A stretch of 64,000 nucleotides of DNA, from positions 1 through 64,000 of the forward strand of contig JBKHYJ010000105.1 in NCBI GenBank assembly GCA_046565505.1, given 5' to 3'. The stretch comes from JBKHYJ01 sp046565505 (GTDB taxonomy: Bacteria; Acidobacteriota; Blastocatellia; UBA7656). Made by a program: the position numbers and the translations under genes. The notes under the pieces were generated by a model. It made no database searches. It had not been told where the DNA came from and saw only the letters and a list, made by a program, of their open reading frames with translations. This document shows, piece after piece, positions 1-8,473 of this stretch. The stretch's first letter is position 1. Every line of letters starts with the position of its first letter.

Positions 1-246
1 GAGGGGGAGGCCGGAGGCCGTCAGGCAGGCTAAGGGCGACAAGCGGCAGACCTCTTCCGGGTTAGGTTGAGGCGGGGCGGGCGGGGGCGGCCCGCGCCTG
101 AAGGCGAGCGTTTGGGGAGGGGGCGGGCGCGACGGGAGTGCTTCGCTCTCCCTCCCTACCCTATATTTATTTGCCGAAATTTCATAGGCGATCAGTCGTG
201 AATCTATCGACCCTCGCTCCGCGCGCCCAATTTCTGCTCACCTCGT
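1..246. other. GC-rich intergenic sequence, no gene seen
   Basis: This stretch lies downstream of the minus-strand ymdB gene and runs to the window edge. It is very G-rich in its first half and more AT-rich near 160-200. I see no coding frame with family similarity, no tRNA-like cloverleaf and no clear terminator with a T-tract. It may include the end of a gene outside the window, which cannot be judged from here. Confidence 0.4.
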
Positions 247-1026
247 CTATTCTCTGACCTGGAGCCTCGCTATATTAATGGCCCTGCCCGTTCGCTCATC
301 AATCTCCACCACGACCCCGCAGAGTTGAGCGTCGCGAGTTGCCGTCTCGTAGCGACCAGATAAGCCGCGCACGAATCGCGAGACTACAAGATGCGATTCG
401 ATCCCGATGACGCTGTCGTATGGCCCTGTCATTCCGAGGTCGGTAATGTAAGCCGTGCCCCCCGGCAGTACCTGCTCGTCGGCTGTTTGGACGTGCGTGT
501 GGGTGCCTACGACTACCGAAACGCGGCCATCGAGGTGTCGCCCCATCGCCTGCTTCTCTGAAGTCGCTTCCGCATGGTGATCGACTATAATAACAGACGC
601 GCGGTTGCCTATTTCTGCTATTAACCTGTCTGCCGCCCTGAATGGGCAATCTGTGGGCGGCATAAAGATGCGGCCCTGGACATTAATCACGGCGACGAGC
701 GTACCCGATGCGGTAGAGCCTAACCACACCCCGCGGCCCGGCGCGTCGGGGGCGTAATTCGCCGGCCGAATCAGCCGCGGCTGATTCTCTATGTATTGAA
801 TGACCTCTTTCTTGTCGTATATATGATTGCCCGAGGTCATCACGTCGACGCCCGCGTTTAGGATCTCATCGCCCACGCGGGGGACGACGCCCGCGCCCTC
901 GGCGGCGTTCTCCACGTTGGCGACAATGAATTCGGCTTCGTGCTGATCCTTGAGCTTCTTCAGCGAGGCGCATAAGACTTTGCGCCCGGGCTTCCCCACC
1001 ACATCGCCTATGATAATGACTTTCAT
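247..1026 (-). CDS. ymdB: YmdB-family metallophosphoesterase
   Basis: This is a 259-residue calcineurin-like phosphoesterase of the TIGR00282/YmdB family, close to the usual length of about 260. The metal-site signatures are all visible: GDVVG with Asp8, NVENAA with Glu39 and Asn40, GNH with Asn67 and His68, DHHAE with His150, and GTHTH with His175 and His177. The family hydrolyses cyclic nucleotides such as 2',3'-cAMP in vitro, and in Bacillus it affects biofilm and motility decisions; the role here is inferred. There is no signal peptide, so it should be cytosolic. A GAAGG lies just before the ATG. It is divergent from the peptidoglycan-binding gene at 1233. Confidence 0.93.
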   Translation of the reverse strand: MKVIIIGDVVGKPGRKVLCASLKKLKDQHEAEFIVANVENAAEGAGVVPRVGDEILNAGVDVMTSGNHIYDKKEVIQYIENQPRLIRPANYAPDAPGRGVWLGSTASGTLVAVINVQGRIFMPPTDCPFRAADRLIAEIGNRASVIIVDHHAEATSEKQAMGRHLDGRVSVVVGTHTHVQTADEQVLPGGTAYITDLGMTGPYDSVIGIESHLVVSRFVRGLSGRYETATRDAQLCGVVVEIDERTGRAINIARLQVRE

Positions 1027-1129
1027 CCTTCGACCCGTCCTCTCTTTACTTAATTAAAACATAAAATGGACGGGCAAGACTAATCGGCCATCGGGCACGG
1101 CCGGCTCTTGCTTCAGCTCAGAAGTCTGC

Positions 1130-1157
1130 TTGATGGCAGTGGTACTGATGGTATAAT
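1130..1157 (+). promoter_or_regulatory. Putative sigma70 promoter for the 1233 gene
   Basis: TTGATG at 1130-1135 and a perfect TATAAT at 1152-1157 are separated by 16 bases. They lie about 75 bases upstream of the ATG at 1233, in the divergent intergenic region. The -35 matches the consensus at four of six bases. Confidence 0.55.
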
Positions 1158-1232
1158 CGTGCCCCGGGCGACCCGGTCTGTTTTTTAATCCGATTCATTT
1201 GAATATGCCGGCGGCGAGGGAAGAGATTATTT

Positions 1233-1874
1233 ATGCGACACCGATGGTTTTATGTTTTAGCTCTGGTACTGGTGATAGCGTTTGCCAGCCCGGCCGACCC
1301 GGCGGCAAAAAAATCGCGCGGCGGGGGGAGGGCGTCGGGCGCGCGCGCGAAAAAGGAGCCGCGCGGCAAAGCGAATCGCGCGGCAGGCGCGAAGAAAGAG
1401 CGCAGAGGCAGGGAACTTTCAACGCGCGAAAGAAAACACCTCTCGCGGCGGGATCGAAAAGAACTGGCGCGGGCTGGGCGCGGAGACCGGCAGGGAGAAA
1501 GGTACGTCGTCCGCGGCAGGCATGGCCGCCGCTACGTCCGCTACCGGGAGCGTAGAAGGGCCGCCCCCGAAGTAGCAGCCGCTCCATCGGCGCCCAGGCC
1601 CGCGAGCGGCATCTCGCCCGAGCGGGTTACAGAAATTCAGCATGCCCTGATTAAAGCGGGGTACATGGAAGGGGCGGCCACGGGACAGTACGACGAAATC
1701 ACCGTCCAGGCCATGAAGCAATTTCAGGCCGCCAACGGTATTCCCGAAACGGGCGCGCCTTCGGCCGCGTCTCTTAAGAAGCTCGGCGTCCCGAAGCGAA
1801 GCAACGACGGCTATGCGGTCCCGGTCAATAGCGTGAGCGAGGGCGATAAGAGGCGTACGCCGCAATCGCCATAG
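1233..1874 (+). CDS. Exported peptidoglycan-binding domain protein with basic linker
   Basis: This 213-residue protein starts with a hydrophobic signal-like segment (residues about 4-20). An extremely Arg/Lys/Ala-rich, low-complexity region of about 80 residues follows. The C-terminal part, about residues 125-190, is a PG_binding_1 domain: a helical bundle with the pattern IQHALIKAGY, GQYDEITVQAMKQFQ and NGIPETG. Such domains bind peptidoglycan. The basic linker could contact acidic wall or membrane polymers, which is inference. The ATG follows a GAGGGAAGAG ribosome-binding site, which fixes this start. No catalytic domain is present, so it is an adaptor or structural wall protein rather than a hydrolase. 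Confidence 0.85.
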   Translation: MRHRWFYVLALVLVIAFASPADPAAKKSRGGGRASGARAKKEPRGKANRAAGAKKERRGRELSTRERKHLSRRDRKELARAGRGDRQGERYVVRGRHGRRYVRYRERRRAAPEVAAAPSAPRPASGISPERVTEIQHALIKAGYMEGAATGQYDEITVQAMKQFQAANGIPETGAPSAASLKKLGVPKRSNDGYAVPVNSVSEGDKRRTPQSP

Positions 1875-1908
1875 ACTTACAGGGTGGCTGAATTTTTGCA
1901 GTTTGCCC

Positions 1909-1937
1909 TTCCACAATACGAAGCGCGGGGCTATAAT
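1909..1937 (+). promoter_or_regulatory. Possible promoter for the small gene at 2041
   Basis: A TATAAT at 1932-1937 lies about 100 bases before the ATG at 2041. The hexamer 17 bases upstream (TTCCAC at 1909-1914) is a poor -35, so only the -10 is convincing. Confidence 0.3.
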
Positions 1938-2040
1938 TGCGCTTCAGCGTAAAAGTAAGTCGTCAAAGCAACGGCTCAATATTGTGCAGGGATGGCCTCC
2001 CCTCACGCGGTTGAAATTTAAGCTCTTAGGTTGTATCGAA

Positions 2041-2244
2041 ATGCCTGAAGATTATTTCAAAGAGCGGTTACGCGCTCAAGAAGACGAGATCAAATCCCTT
2101 CGCGCCGTGTTTGAATCGGCCCGCGAGCGCGGCAATAAAAAGCTGATGGGAGTCTCGCGCAAGCGGTTGGAAATGGCGCTTCACCTCCGCGAGATGTACG
2201 AGCGCATGCTCAAACGCGAAGGCATTAACGATCAGTTAGCGTAA
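2041..2244 (+). CDS. Small helical protein of unknown function
   Basis: This is a 67-residue, highly charged, probably all-helical protein beginning MPEDYFKERL. It is rich in Glu, Arg and Lys with regularly placed Leu and Met, which suggests a short amphipathic or coiled-coil helix. I do not recognise the family. An in-frame start exists upstream at 1903, but the residues before 2041 look non-coding and the putative -10 at 1932 lies between the two starts, so I take the ATG at 2041. The gene ends just before a good terminator at 2291 and converges with the regulator gene ending at 2490. Confidence 0.6.
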   Translation: MPEDYFKERLRAQEDEIKSLRAVFESARERGNKKLMGVSRKRLEMALHLREMYERMLKREGINDQLA

Positions 2245-2290
2245 CCGATCAACAGAACTTACCGATTTCAGCCTGCGGGTTTCGGGCTTG

Positions 2291-2326
2291 GAGATTTCGG
2301 TCCCGAAATCTCGAATCTTTTCTTTC
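2291..2326 (+). terminator. Rho-independent terminator
   Basis: GAGATTTCGG at 2291-2300 pairs perfectly with CCGAAATCTC at 2303-2312 and is followed by a T-rich tract (tcttttctttc). It sits 46 bases after the stop of the 2041 gene. Confidence 0.7.
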
Positions 2327-2489
2327 AATAATCAATCGAGGTTAATGTTAAATCCAAAACCCGACCGCGGGCAGGTCTTTTATGGGAGTGGCGAAAGGGG
2401 CGTGAGCATTACGCGCCGCCGCATGCAATGGCCGGCGTCTTGATCGCGATGACGCGATGAAAGGGTGCCCGGAGGAGGGGATGGAGGCC

Positions 2490-3860
2490 CTATTCGCCCG
2501 TCTCTTTAAGGTTGATGCCGAAACGCTCGGCCATGCGGTAAAGGGTTCGGCGGTCGATTCCCATTATTTCGGCCGCGCGGGTGCGGCTGCCCCCGGCCGA
2601 TTGCAGAACGTGGATCAGGTAGCGGCGCTCCAGCTCGTCGAGCGTGGGCAGGTCCTCAAACATAGATTGGATCTTACCTCCCCTTTCCACGCTGCGACTG
2701 TGCCTGCGGATCTTTTCGGGCAAATCGTCTGGAGTTATCACGGCCCCTCGGGCGTAGAGCGCCGCATGCTCGATGGTGTTCTCAAGCTCCCTCACGTTGC
2801 CCGGCCAATCGTACTGGCATAGCAAGGCGAGCGCCTCTTCGGAAACCGTGGTCGCCCGCGCGCCCGACTCCTGCGCGAGCTTGAGCGCGTGCGCGGCTAG
2901 CAGGGGCAGGTCTTCTGTCCGCTCGCGCAGGGGCGGGACGCGCAGCGTGACCACGCTTAAGCGATAATAAAGGTCTTCCCTGAATCGCCCCTCTTTGACT
3001 TCGGTTTCCAGGTCTCGGTTGGTCGCGGCGAGCACGCGCGCGTCAACGTGGACGGCGCGCGCATTTCCGACGCGGCGGATTTCACTCTCTTGCAACACGC
3101 GCAGCAGCTTGACCTGCATCGCCAGGCTCGTTTCGCCTATCTCGTCAAGCAGGATTGTGCCCCCGTTGGCCTCTTCAAACAGCCCGCGCTTGTCGCTTAT
3201 GGCCCCTGTGAAACTCCCTTTCATGTGGCCGAACAATTCCGATTCAAGGAGCGATTCGGTTATCGCGCCGCAGTTGATGGCGATGAACGGGCCGCCAGCC
3301 CTCGGGCTGTTGCGGTGCAGGGCGCGCGCGACGAGTTCCTTCCCCACCCCTGACTCCCCGACTATCAGCACGGTCGAGCGCGAAGCCGCGACCAGGGCGA
3401 TCTCTTTATAAACCTCTATCATCTTCGGGCTGTGGCCTACCAGACCCGACGCCTGGCTATACTCTTTGAGCAGGACGGCGGCGGGCTGTTCGACGTTGCG
3501 CCCTTTGAGCGCGCGCCGCGCCGTCGCTATGACTTCATTGACGTTGAACGGCTTGCTGATGTAATCGAACGCCCCCTCGCGCACGGCCTCGACCGCCGTT
3601 TCGAGGGTGCCGAACCCGCTGATTAAGATGACTTCAGAGTCGGACGAAACGGTTTTGAATTCTTTGAGCAGCGCGACGCCGTTGGTGCGTCCCCCCAGGT
3701 TGATGTCACTCACTATGAGGTCGAAATGCTTCCCCTCGACAGCCTCGCGCGCGGACTCGGCCGTCTGGCTCGAACAGACGCTCCACCCCTCCTCGGAGAA
3801 TATTTCCGTGAGGAAGTTACACGTCTCAAGGTCGTCGTCTATGACAAGAATCTTTTTCAT
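2490..3860 (-). CDS. NtrC-family sigma54-dependent response regulator
   Basis: The 456 residues have the classic order REC, AAA+ and Fis-type helix-turn-helix. The receiver has acidic residues near 8-10, phosphoacceptor Asp52 and Lys103. The AAA+ core has Walker A GESGVGKE (168-175), the sigma54-contact loop GSFTGA (215-220; GAFTGA is usual) and Walker B GGTILLDE (233-240). The C-terminus carries an HTH_8 helix-turn-helix, about 425-447. When phosphorylated it should activate sigma54 promoters. Its start overlaps the stop of the histidine kinase gene by four bases (ATGA), so the two are translationally coupled and surely a cognate pair. The target is unknown; I found no convincing -24/-12 promoter nearby. 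Confidence 0.95.
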   Translation of the reverse strand: MKKILVIDDDLETCNFLTEIFSEEGWSVCSSQTAESAREAVEGKHFDLIVSDINLGGRTNGVALLKEFKTVSSDSEVILISGFGTLETAVEAVREGAFDYISKPFNVNEVIATARRALKGRNVEQPAAVLLKEYSQASGLVGHSPKMIEVYKEIALVAASRSTVLIVGESGVGKELVARALHRNSPRAGGPFIAINCGAITESLLESELFGHMKGSFTGAISDKRGLFEEANGGTILLDEIGETSLAMQVKLLRVLQESEIRRVGNARAVHVDARVLAATNRDLETEVKEGRFREDLYYRLSVVTLRVPPLRERTEDLPLLAAHALKLAQESGARATTVSEEALALLCQYDWPGNVRELENTIEHAALYARGAVITPDDLPEKIRRHSRSVERGGKIQSMFEDLPTLDELERRYLIHVLQSAGGSRTRAAEIMGIDRRTLYRMAERFGINLKETGE

Positions 3861-5635
3861 TTCTCTGCCGCGGACCCTTTCGTGACAAGCGCGGGTTGCC
3901 CGCCGGTTTCAAAGCCGGACATGGCGGGCGGGTCCGAGAGCGGGAGCGCATCACCTGGGCGGCCGGCCCCGACGGCCCCCCGCCCGCGGGCCGGGACGAG
4001 CGGCAATCTTATGCGGAACGTAGTCCCCCGACCCGGCTCGCTCTCGACCCCGACTTCGCCCTCGTGCTCGGAGATTATCTGTTTGACTATCGTAAGCCCG
4101 AGCCCCGTGCCGCTCCCCTGCTTTGTGGAGTATAGCGGGTTGAAGATCATATCAATGCTCTCTTCCAGTATTCCCTCGCCCGTATCGGATAATTCGATGA
4201 CCACAGAATCTCCGTCCCGCGCGGTCGATACTTTGAGCCTGCCGCCCGCGGGCATGGCGTCGAGGCTGTTGTTGATTAAGTTGATGAACACCTGTTGCAA
4301 CTGGTCCGAGTCACCTTCGATGGGCGGGATGCCGCCGCCGATCTCCGCTTGCAGCTCTACGTTGCGCGCGACCAGCGTGGGCTGCGCCACGTCGAGTATC
4401 TGCGCCAGCAGCGAGTTGATATCTATGATTTCAAGCTGCGGCCTCGGCCTGCGGGTTGAATTGAGCATCGAGCGAACTATGTGCGTGATCCTCTCTATCT
4501 GCCCCGCGATAACGTCCAGGCGCTTGATCGTGCGGTCGTCGCTCGCGCGCGCGCGGAGCAACTGCACGTGGCCCGAGATGAGGTTGAGCGGGGTCCCCAC
4601 CTCGTGCGCGAACTGTGCCGCGAGCTGGCCGGCCGCCGCGAGCCTTTCTAGCTGAGTCAACTGCCGCTGCATCTCGAACAGCCTCAGGTTCGCGTCTTCG
4701 AGCTGCCCCTTGCGTTCGGCGATCTCCGCAGTGGCCTCGCGCACGCGGTCTTCGAGCCGGCGCTGCTCAAGGCTGAGCTGTTCGGTCACCTGCCGTATGC
4801 GGCCGAGCATGCGGTTGAATCGCGAGGTGAGGAGCCCTATCTCGTCGGGCGCGACCGGCTCGACTTCCGCCGCGAGGTCGCCGCCTTCTGCCTTCGACAT
4901 CGCCAGCAGGAGGTTGTCTATAGGCTTGTAGACGATGTGGCGGAAAAGGAAAGAAGTCATCAGGGTGATGGCTATTATCGCGAGCATCATCAAGGGCCAC
5001 ATCAGGCGGCGGAACGCGGCGGCCGAGCTTTTACTTTCGTCGAAGGTCAGCAGTATGCTCACGGTCCCGAAGTGGGTGGGGCCTGCGTCTTCGAGCACGT
5101 TGATACCCGCCTTCGCGCTGATCAGCCGCGTCTGGCCCTGCTGGCGGACGACGACCGCCTTCGAGCTATCTATCTGCTGCTTGATCTCCTGCTCCTCTTG
5201 CGCCGACAGCGGCCCGGCGTCGACGGGCATCCTGATAGTTTCGGTCCACTGGTTCGGGGCGACCTTCTGAAATACGCGGACCTCGGCGAGCTGCGGGTTG
5301 CTCTTGGCTATCGTGTCCTCTATCTCCTCCTGCACCTCGGACCAGTCTTGAATGGTCGTGGACTCGGATTCTTCCTCTATGGGTTCATGCCGCCTGTGCC
5401 TTTCGCGCTTGAGCTTGTTCTTCTCGCGCTTGATATGTTGCTCGACGGTATCGGAGATGCGCGTGGCGAGCAGTTGGGCGCGCTGGCGCTCCTGCTGGTC
5501 GCTCAGTTTAGTTATCGCCAGGTCGGAGAAGTAGGCCATCACGGCGAACACAGCTACGAGCACGCCGGACGTGAGAATCGTAGTCCTCGTGTGGAGCTTG
5601 AGAGGGGTAAATCTGAGCCACCGCTTTGATTGCAT
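3857..5635 (-). CDS. Membrane sensor histidine kinase, partner of the 2490 regulator
   Basis: This 592-residue kinase has an N-terminal transmembrane helix (about 17-38), an extracytoplasmic sensor region of about 170 residues, a second helix near 212-230, then HAMP and a coiled linker. The HisKA box FAHEVGTPLN carries His344. The HATPase_c domain has its N box near NLINNSLDAMPAGG and G boxes DTGEGI and GTGLGL. The sensor region contains a long acidic/basic stretch rich in Glu, Lys and Arg and resembles no ligand-binding fold I can name. The C-terminal 45 residues after the kinase core are Gly/Pro-rich. It is the first gene of the pair and is preceded by about 0.75 kb without genes. Confidence 0.94.
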   Translation of the reverse strand: MQSKRWLRFTPLKLHTRTTILTSGVLVAVFAVMAYFSDLAITKLSDQQERQRAQLLATRISDTVEQHIKREKNKLKRERHRRHEPIEEESESTTIQDWSEVQEEIEDTIAKSNPQLAEVRVFQKVAPNQWTETIRMPVDAGPLSAQEEQEIKQQIDSSKAVVVRQQGQTRLISAKAGINVLEDAGPTHFGTVSILLTFDESKSSAAAFRRLMWPLMMLAIIAITLMTSFLFRHIVYKPIDNLLLAMSKAEGGDLAAEVEPVAPDEIGLLTSRFNRMLGRIRQVTEQLSLEQRRLEDRVREATAEIAERKGQLEDANLRLFEMQRQLTQLERLAAAGQLAAQFAHEVGTPLNLISGHVQLLRARASDDRTIKRLDVIAGQIERITHIVRSMLNSTRRPRPQLEIIDINSLLAQILDVAQPTLVARNVELQAEIGGGIPPIEGDSDQLQQVFINLINNSLDAMPAGGRLKVSTARDGDSVVIELSDTGEGILEESIDMIFNPLYSTKQGSGTGLGLTIVKQIISEHEGEVGVESEPGRGTTFRIRLPLVPARGRGAVGAGRPGDALPLSDPPAMSGFETGGQPALVTKGSAAEK

Positions 5636-6373
5636 TAATCCGGCCCGCCCGTCAGGGGAATACCGCTAATGATAGATTAAACCACCGAGGCGGCTACCCC
5701 GCCAGCAGGGAAGCGCCGGTTTCTCTCACAAGCAGGGTTTCTCAAAACCCCTCCCGGCGCGTGAAGGGGCTCGCCCCGATTTCCAATAGTAATAAGAGCC
5801 CGAGGCGAACCGGGCCATCGACAAAGGAATCCTGCCTGACCCGGTCACCATTATACATCCTTTCTAACGGCTGGCTCCTCGCTTCTTGTAACCCGTTCTC
5901 TCTTTCATCTGACTTCACCTCGCGTGCCGATTGTCGCTCCCGCCCTCTCGCCTTGCTGGCCGACCTTGCTCCCTTCCCGAGACCATCGTTCTATCTGAGC
6001 CTCTACCGCCTACTGTCTCTTCCCGCCGCCCGAGGGCATACTCTTAGGCCCGCCTCCAGTACCCGCGCCGGCCGCCCGGATGCCGCGTGCCGCTCTGCCT
6101 CTTCAGGCATTGCCTAGCCGGCATCCCGCCCCGGTAGCCGCAGGTGATTCGGCCGCCTGTAGGGGATGTGCGCCCTCGGGCGGTTGCCATGTTGGGTAAG
6201 CTTCCCCGGCCGCCGCTGGCCGCCGCAGTTGTAGTAAAGGTCGCCGCCCGAACAGCCAATTCCGAGGCCGGCCTGGAGATACTTCGAGCGGCCCATCCCC
6301 CCGGGCGAGCCGGTAGAGAGTGGGTCTTAGATGTGAGGTGGCTGCTTTAGCGTCTGCGCAGGTGCAGGCCCGT
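5636..6373. other. Gene-poor GC-rich region
   Basis: This 0.74-kb stretch separates the histidine kinase start from the glycoside-hydrolase-like gene. Only short frames cross it, with biased Arg/Gly/Pro composition and no ribosome-binding sites. A minus-strand frame around 6114-6296 is Gly/Tyr-containing and could be a remnant, but I cannot match it to a family. I see no tRNA, RNase P or tmRNA signature. Confidence 0.4.
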
Positions 6374-6408
6374 GATATGCGCCGCCGGGCAGCGGCGCCT
6401 GCAATATC
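6374..6408 (-). terminator. Hairpin downstream of the 6414 gene
   Basis: GCGCCGC (6379-6385) pairs with GCGGCGC (6392-6398) around a six-base loop. An outer GATAT/ATATC pair is interrupted by a bulge. It lies directly after the stop codon of the minus-strand gene. There is no T-tract on the minus strand, so termination is inferred from position only. Confidence 0.35.
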
Positions 6409-6413
6409 AGAGC

Positions 6414-7169
6414 CTAGCTCGCGCTCGGTGGCAATATCAGTTTGTTCAGTAACAGAGTATCTATGTCTACATTCGGATTAGTCTGGTTGCAATCTATTGT
6501 GCCCCCGCAGCAGTTCTCCGCGTACTGCCACAGCAAAACATCAAATGGCAGTTCGACGCTCGGCATTACAATAGAGTTATCCCAGTCAGTCATATCACAA
6601 TTGCTGTAGTAGTACCGCGCTACCCAGCCACCATTGCATCCTACCCCCCGGGCATTCGCTGTAACTAGCGCATCCCACGTGTCGTTGTCAGACTGCCGAG
6701 CGTAGACGCAGGGCAGGACTGTTACAGCGCCCCCGGTCTGACTCCGGCTGTACTCTGACAGGGTCTGCGCCCATCCCAAGTAGTAGTCTAATGACAATGA
6801 CGGACTTCCTGTTGAAGGGCTACCCTCAACGTCAAGAAAAAGGAGTATGGCCCCTCCCAGCGAGGCGAGATAGTCTTGGCCGAAGGTAAGCAGGACATCA
6901 TCTACATTTAGCTGAGCATCTGAGACGCCCTGCTGTTGACTCCCGCCGACCTGGGTAGTCTGCCTGGCAATCGGAAGTAATTTAATGTTGTGCTGGGCTA
7001 GCACTGGACTCTCTTCAGAGTGTCGGTATTCGACAGAGCCTGATGTTGTGGGGCTCGTGAAATATCGCCCCCAAAACAACGGAGTCTTCCCGAACAGCTG
7101 GGTGGCTGAGCTAATCAAATCATCGGTGACGGGTGAGGAACTATCTGCTGCGGGAAAGCCTTGAGACAT
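6414..7169 (-). CDS. Glycoside-hydrolase-like (GH25/DUF1906-type) protein
   Basis: This 251-residue protein has features of the TIM-barrel-like DUF1906 (Rv2525c-like) and GH25 lysozyme group. An N-terminal FWGRYF strand is followed by the pattern NIKLLPIARQ. A central acidic motif, FLDVEGSP, sits where GH25 enzymes carry the catalytic Asp-x-Glu. The C-terminus has LLWQYAEN and a late NVDID. It would act on peptidoglycan or another glycan, but no catalytic proof is visible. There is no obvious signal peptide, which is odd beside secreted neighbours. A perfect GAGGAGGA precedes the ATG. It is the last gene of the CHAT-containing run but has its own candidate promoter. The family call is moderate. 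Confidence 0.7.
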   Translation of the reverse strand: MSQGFPAADSSSPVTDDLISSATQLFGKTPLFWGRYFTSPTTSGSVEYRHSEESPVLAQHNIKLLPIARQTTQVGGSQQQGVSDAQLNVDDVLLTFGQDYLASLGGAILLFLDVEGSPSTGSPSLSLDYYLGWAQTLSEYSRSQTGGAVTVLPCVYARQSDNDTWDALVTANARGVGCNGGWVARYYYSNCDMTDWDNSIVMPSVELPFDVLLWQYAENCCGGTIDCNQTNPNVDIDTLLLNKLILPPSAS

Positions 7170-7216
7170 TTCGCTGTCCTCCTCAATGTAATATCACGTG
7201 TAGGGGCGCTATGCAG

Positions 7217-7244
7217 CCTATACGAACCGCTAGCAAAGAATCAA
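7217..7244 (-). promoter_or_regulatory. Putative promoter for the 6414-7169 gene
   Basis: Read on the minus strand, TTGATT (7239-7244) and TATAGG (7217-7222) are spaced by 16 bases and lie about 50 bases upstream of the ATG. The hydrolase-like gene may therefore be transcribed separately from the genes before it. Confidence 0.4.
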
Positions 7245-7316
7245 GACTGTCTACATTCTCACACGTCTTGTCATTCGCGGCCGGCGCCCCCCGGCTACCG
7301 ACACCGAAGAAGGCCA

Positions 7317-8429
7317 TTAATTGAGATTGATCTCCTTCTTGTTCACTAACACCATCCCGCATTTGTATGGAGGGGTTGTTCGTATGCAGATGTCTCCCGA
7401 CGGAGGTTTTTCCTTAACGATCACGCAAATGTTATCATTCAATAGCTCGAACCTGTCGGGCCTGTCCTTCTTGAACACCAGGTAGTAGTACTGCTGAAAA
7501 TCCGTCGGGTCCTCTGCATCCGATGAAGACGCCTGCCGTGCCTTCCCACGATCAGATAAGAACCTGTTAAAGTCTTCAAACCTTTCAAGCACGATTATTC
7601 TTGAACCAGGCGGGCATACGCAACAATAACCCGCGTACGCCGCATTGCGATTATTCACAGTATCCTCATGGGCGGGTTCTAGATTCAACAGTCTCGCCTG
7701 GGCTTCCCCGCTGTTGCAGAAGTAATGCTGCCACAGCACCTGCCCGGTATCTTCATTCTTCAGAACCAGAGACTCGCCGTCCGCCCTCTGGTCGAATCCT
7801 ACTTCCACAACCTCAGCTACTGTGCCCACTTCAGTCGCGGTCCCTTCAATTTCGCTCTCCTCTTTTTTGACCTGGAGCGGGAGCGTCAGGCATTTCACTC
7901 TCACCTGCCCATTGTGAAAATAGAAGACGCGATTAAATGCCTTCTTGTACCTGTCGACCTTACCGTTATGTATTTTTTCCCCCTCCATGTTTAGGATGTA
8001 TTTGGTGTCTTCTGCCATCGCCACATCTCTTTCGGCGGCGCGATTGTCCTTTTCTATCTCGAACCTCCAGGTGGTCTTCCGGTCGATACTTATATCGGCA
8101 TGGGTTTCGGAGTCGGGGCATTTGCCGTCAGAATACACGGAAAAACTGAATTTATGGTGAGGCGCTCTCCTGAGGATTCCCACCTCGAATCTTTTCATGT
8201 CCCCGCGTTTATACCGCCCGACCATCAATCCATGTAGGAATACGCTCACCTTTTTGCCCCTGGTGATAACCGGGCCGGCCTGTTGCTTCTGCCCCTGATT
8301 TTGCCGCGCCGGATGAATCGTGCCTTCGGCATTCGACTTTGGCCGGCTGCCGGTCTGGGCGGCGCTTACGGTCAAGGCGAAGGCCAGCGCCGACGTTATC
8401 AAGTAGGGGTGTACGGGATAGAGCTTCAT
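7317..8429 (-). CDS. Secreted protein of unrecognised paralogous family, copy A
   Basis: This 370-residue protein has a signal peptide ending near residue 24 (ALTVSAAQ). I do not recognise the family. It is clearly paralogous to the next gene upstream (8474-9541). Shared blocks in order are HGLMVGR, VG-x2-RRAP-x-H-x-FSFSVY, a VFYFH block followed by Cys, AEVVEV, SLVLKN, a Cys-x-G-x-A-x-ARLLNL block, DPTDFQ-x-YYYLVF, DRPDRFEL and TTPPYKCGMV. Copy A has extra cysteines (GYCCVC), suggesting disulfides in the periplasm or outside. The ATG at 8429 is chosen because AGGAG lies correctly before it; an in-frame start 48 bases upstream lacks one. It lies 44 bases after copy B, in the CHAT gene run. 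Confidence 0.85.
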   Translation of the reverse strand: MKLYPVHPYLITSALAFALTVSAAQTGSRPKSNAEGTIHPARQNQGQKQQAGPVITRGKKVSVFLHGLMVGRYKRGDMKRFEVGILRRAPHHKFSFSVYSDGKCPDSETHADISIDRKTTWRFEIEKDNRAAERDVAMAEDTKYILNMEGEKIHNGKVDRYKKAFNRVFYFHNGQVRVKCLTLPLQVKKEESEIEGTATEVGTVAEVVEVGFDQRADGESLVLKNEDTGQVLWQHYFCNSGEAQARLLNLEPAHEDTVNNRNAAYAGYCCVCPPGSRIIVLERFEDFNRFLSDRGKARQASSSDAEDPTDFQQYYYLVFKKDRPDRFELLNDNICVIVKEKPPSGDICIRTTPPYKCGMVLVNKKEINLN

Positions 8430-8473
8430 AGTATTCTCCTTGCGCTTTAACCGGCGTCTGAGTAAAGAAGCCC

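Noticed and set aside
1233..1874. Histone H1-like DNA-binding protein because of the Lys/Arg/Ala-rich region
   Set aside because: The protein starts with a signal-like hydrophobic segment and ends in a peptidoglycan-binding domain, so an exported wall protein fits better.
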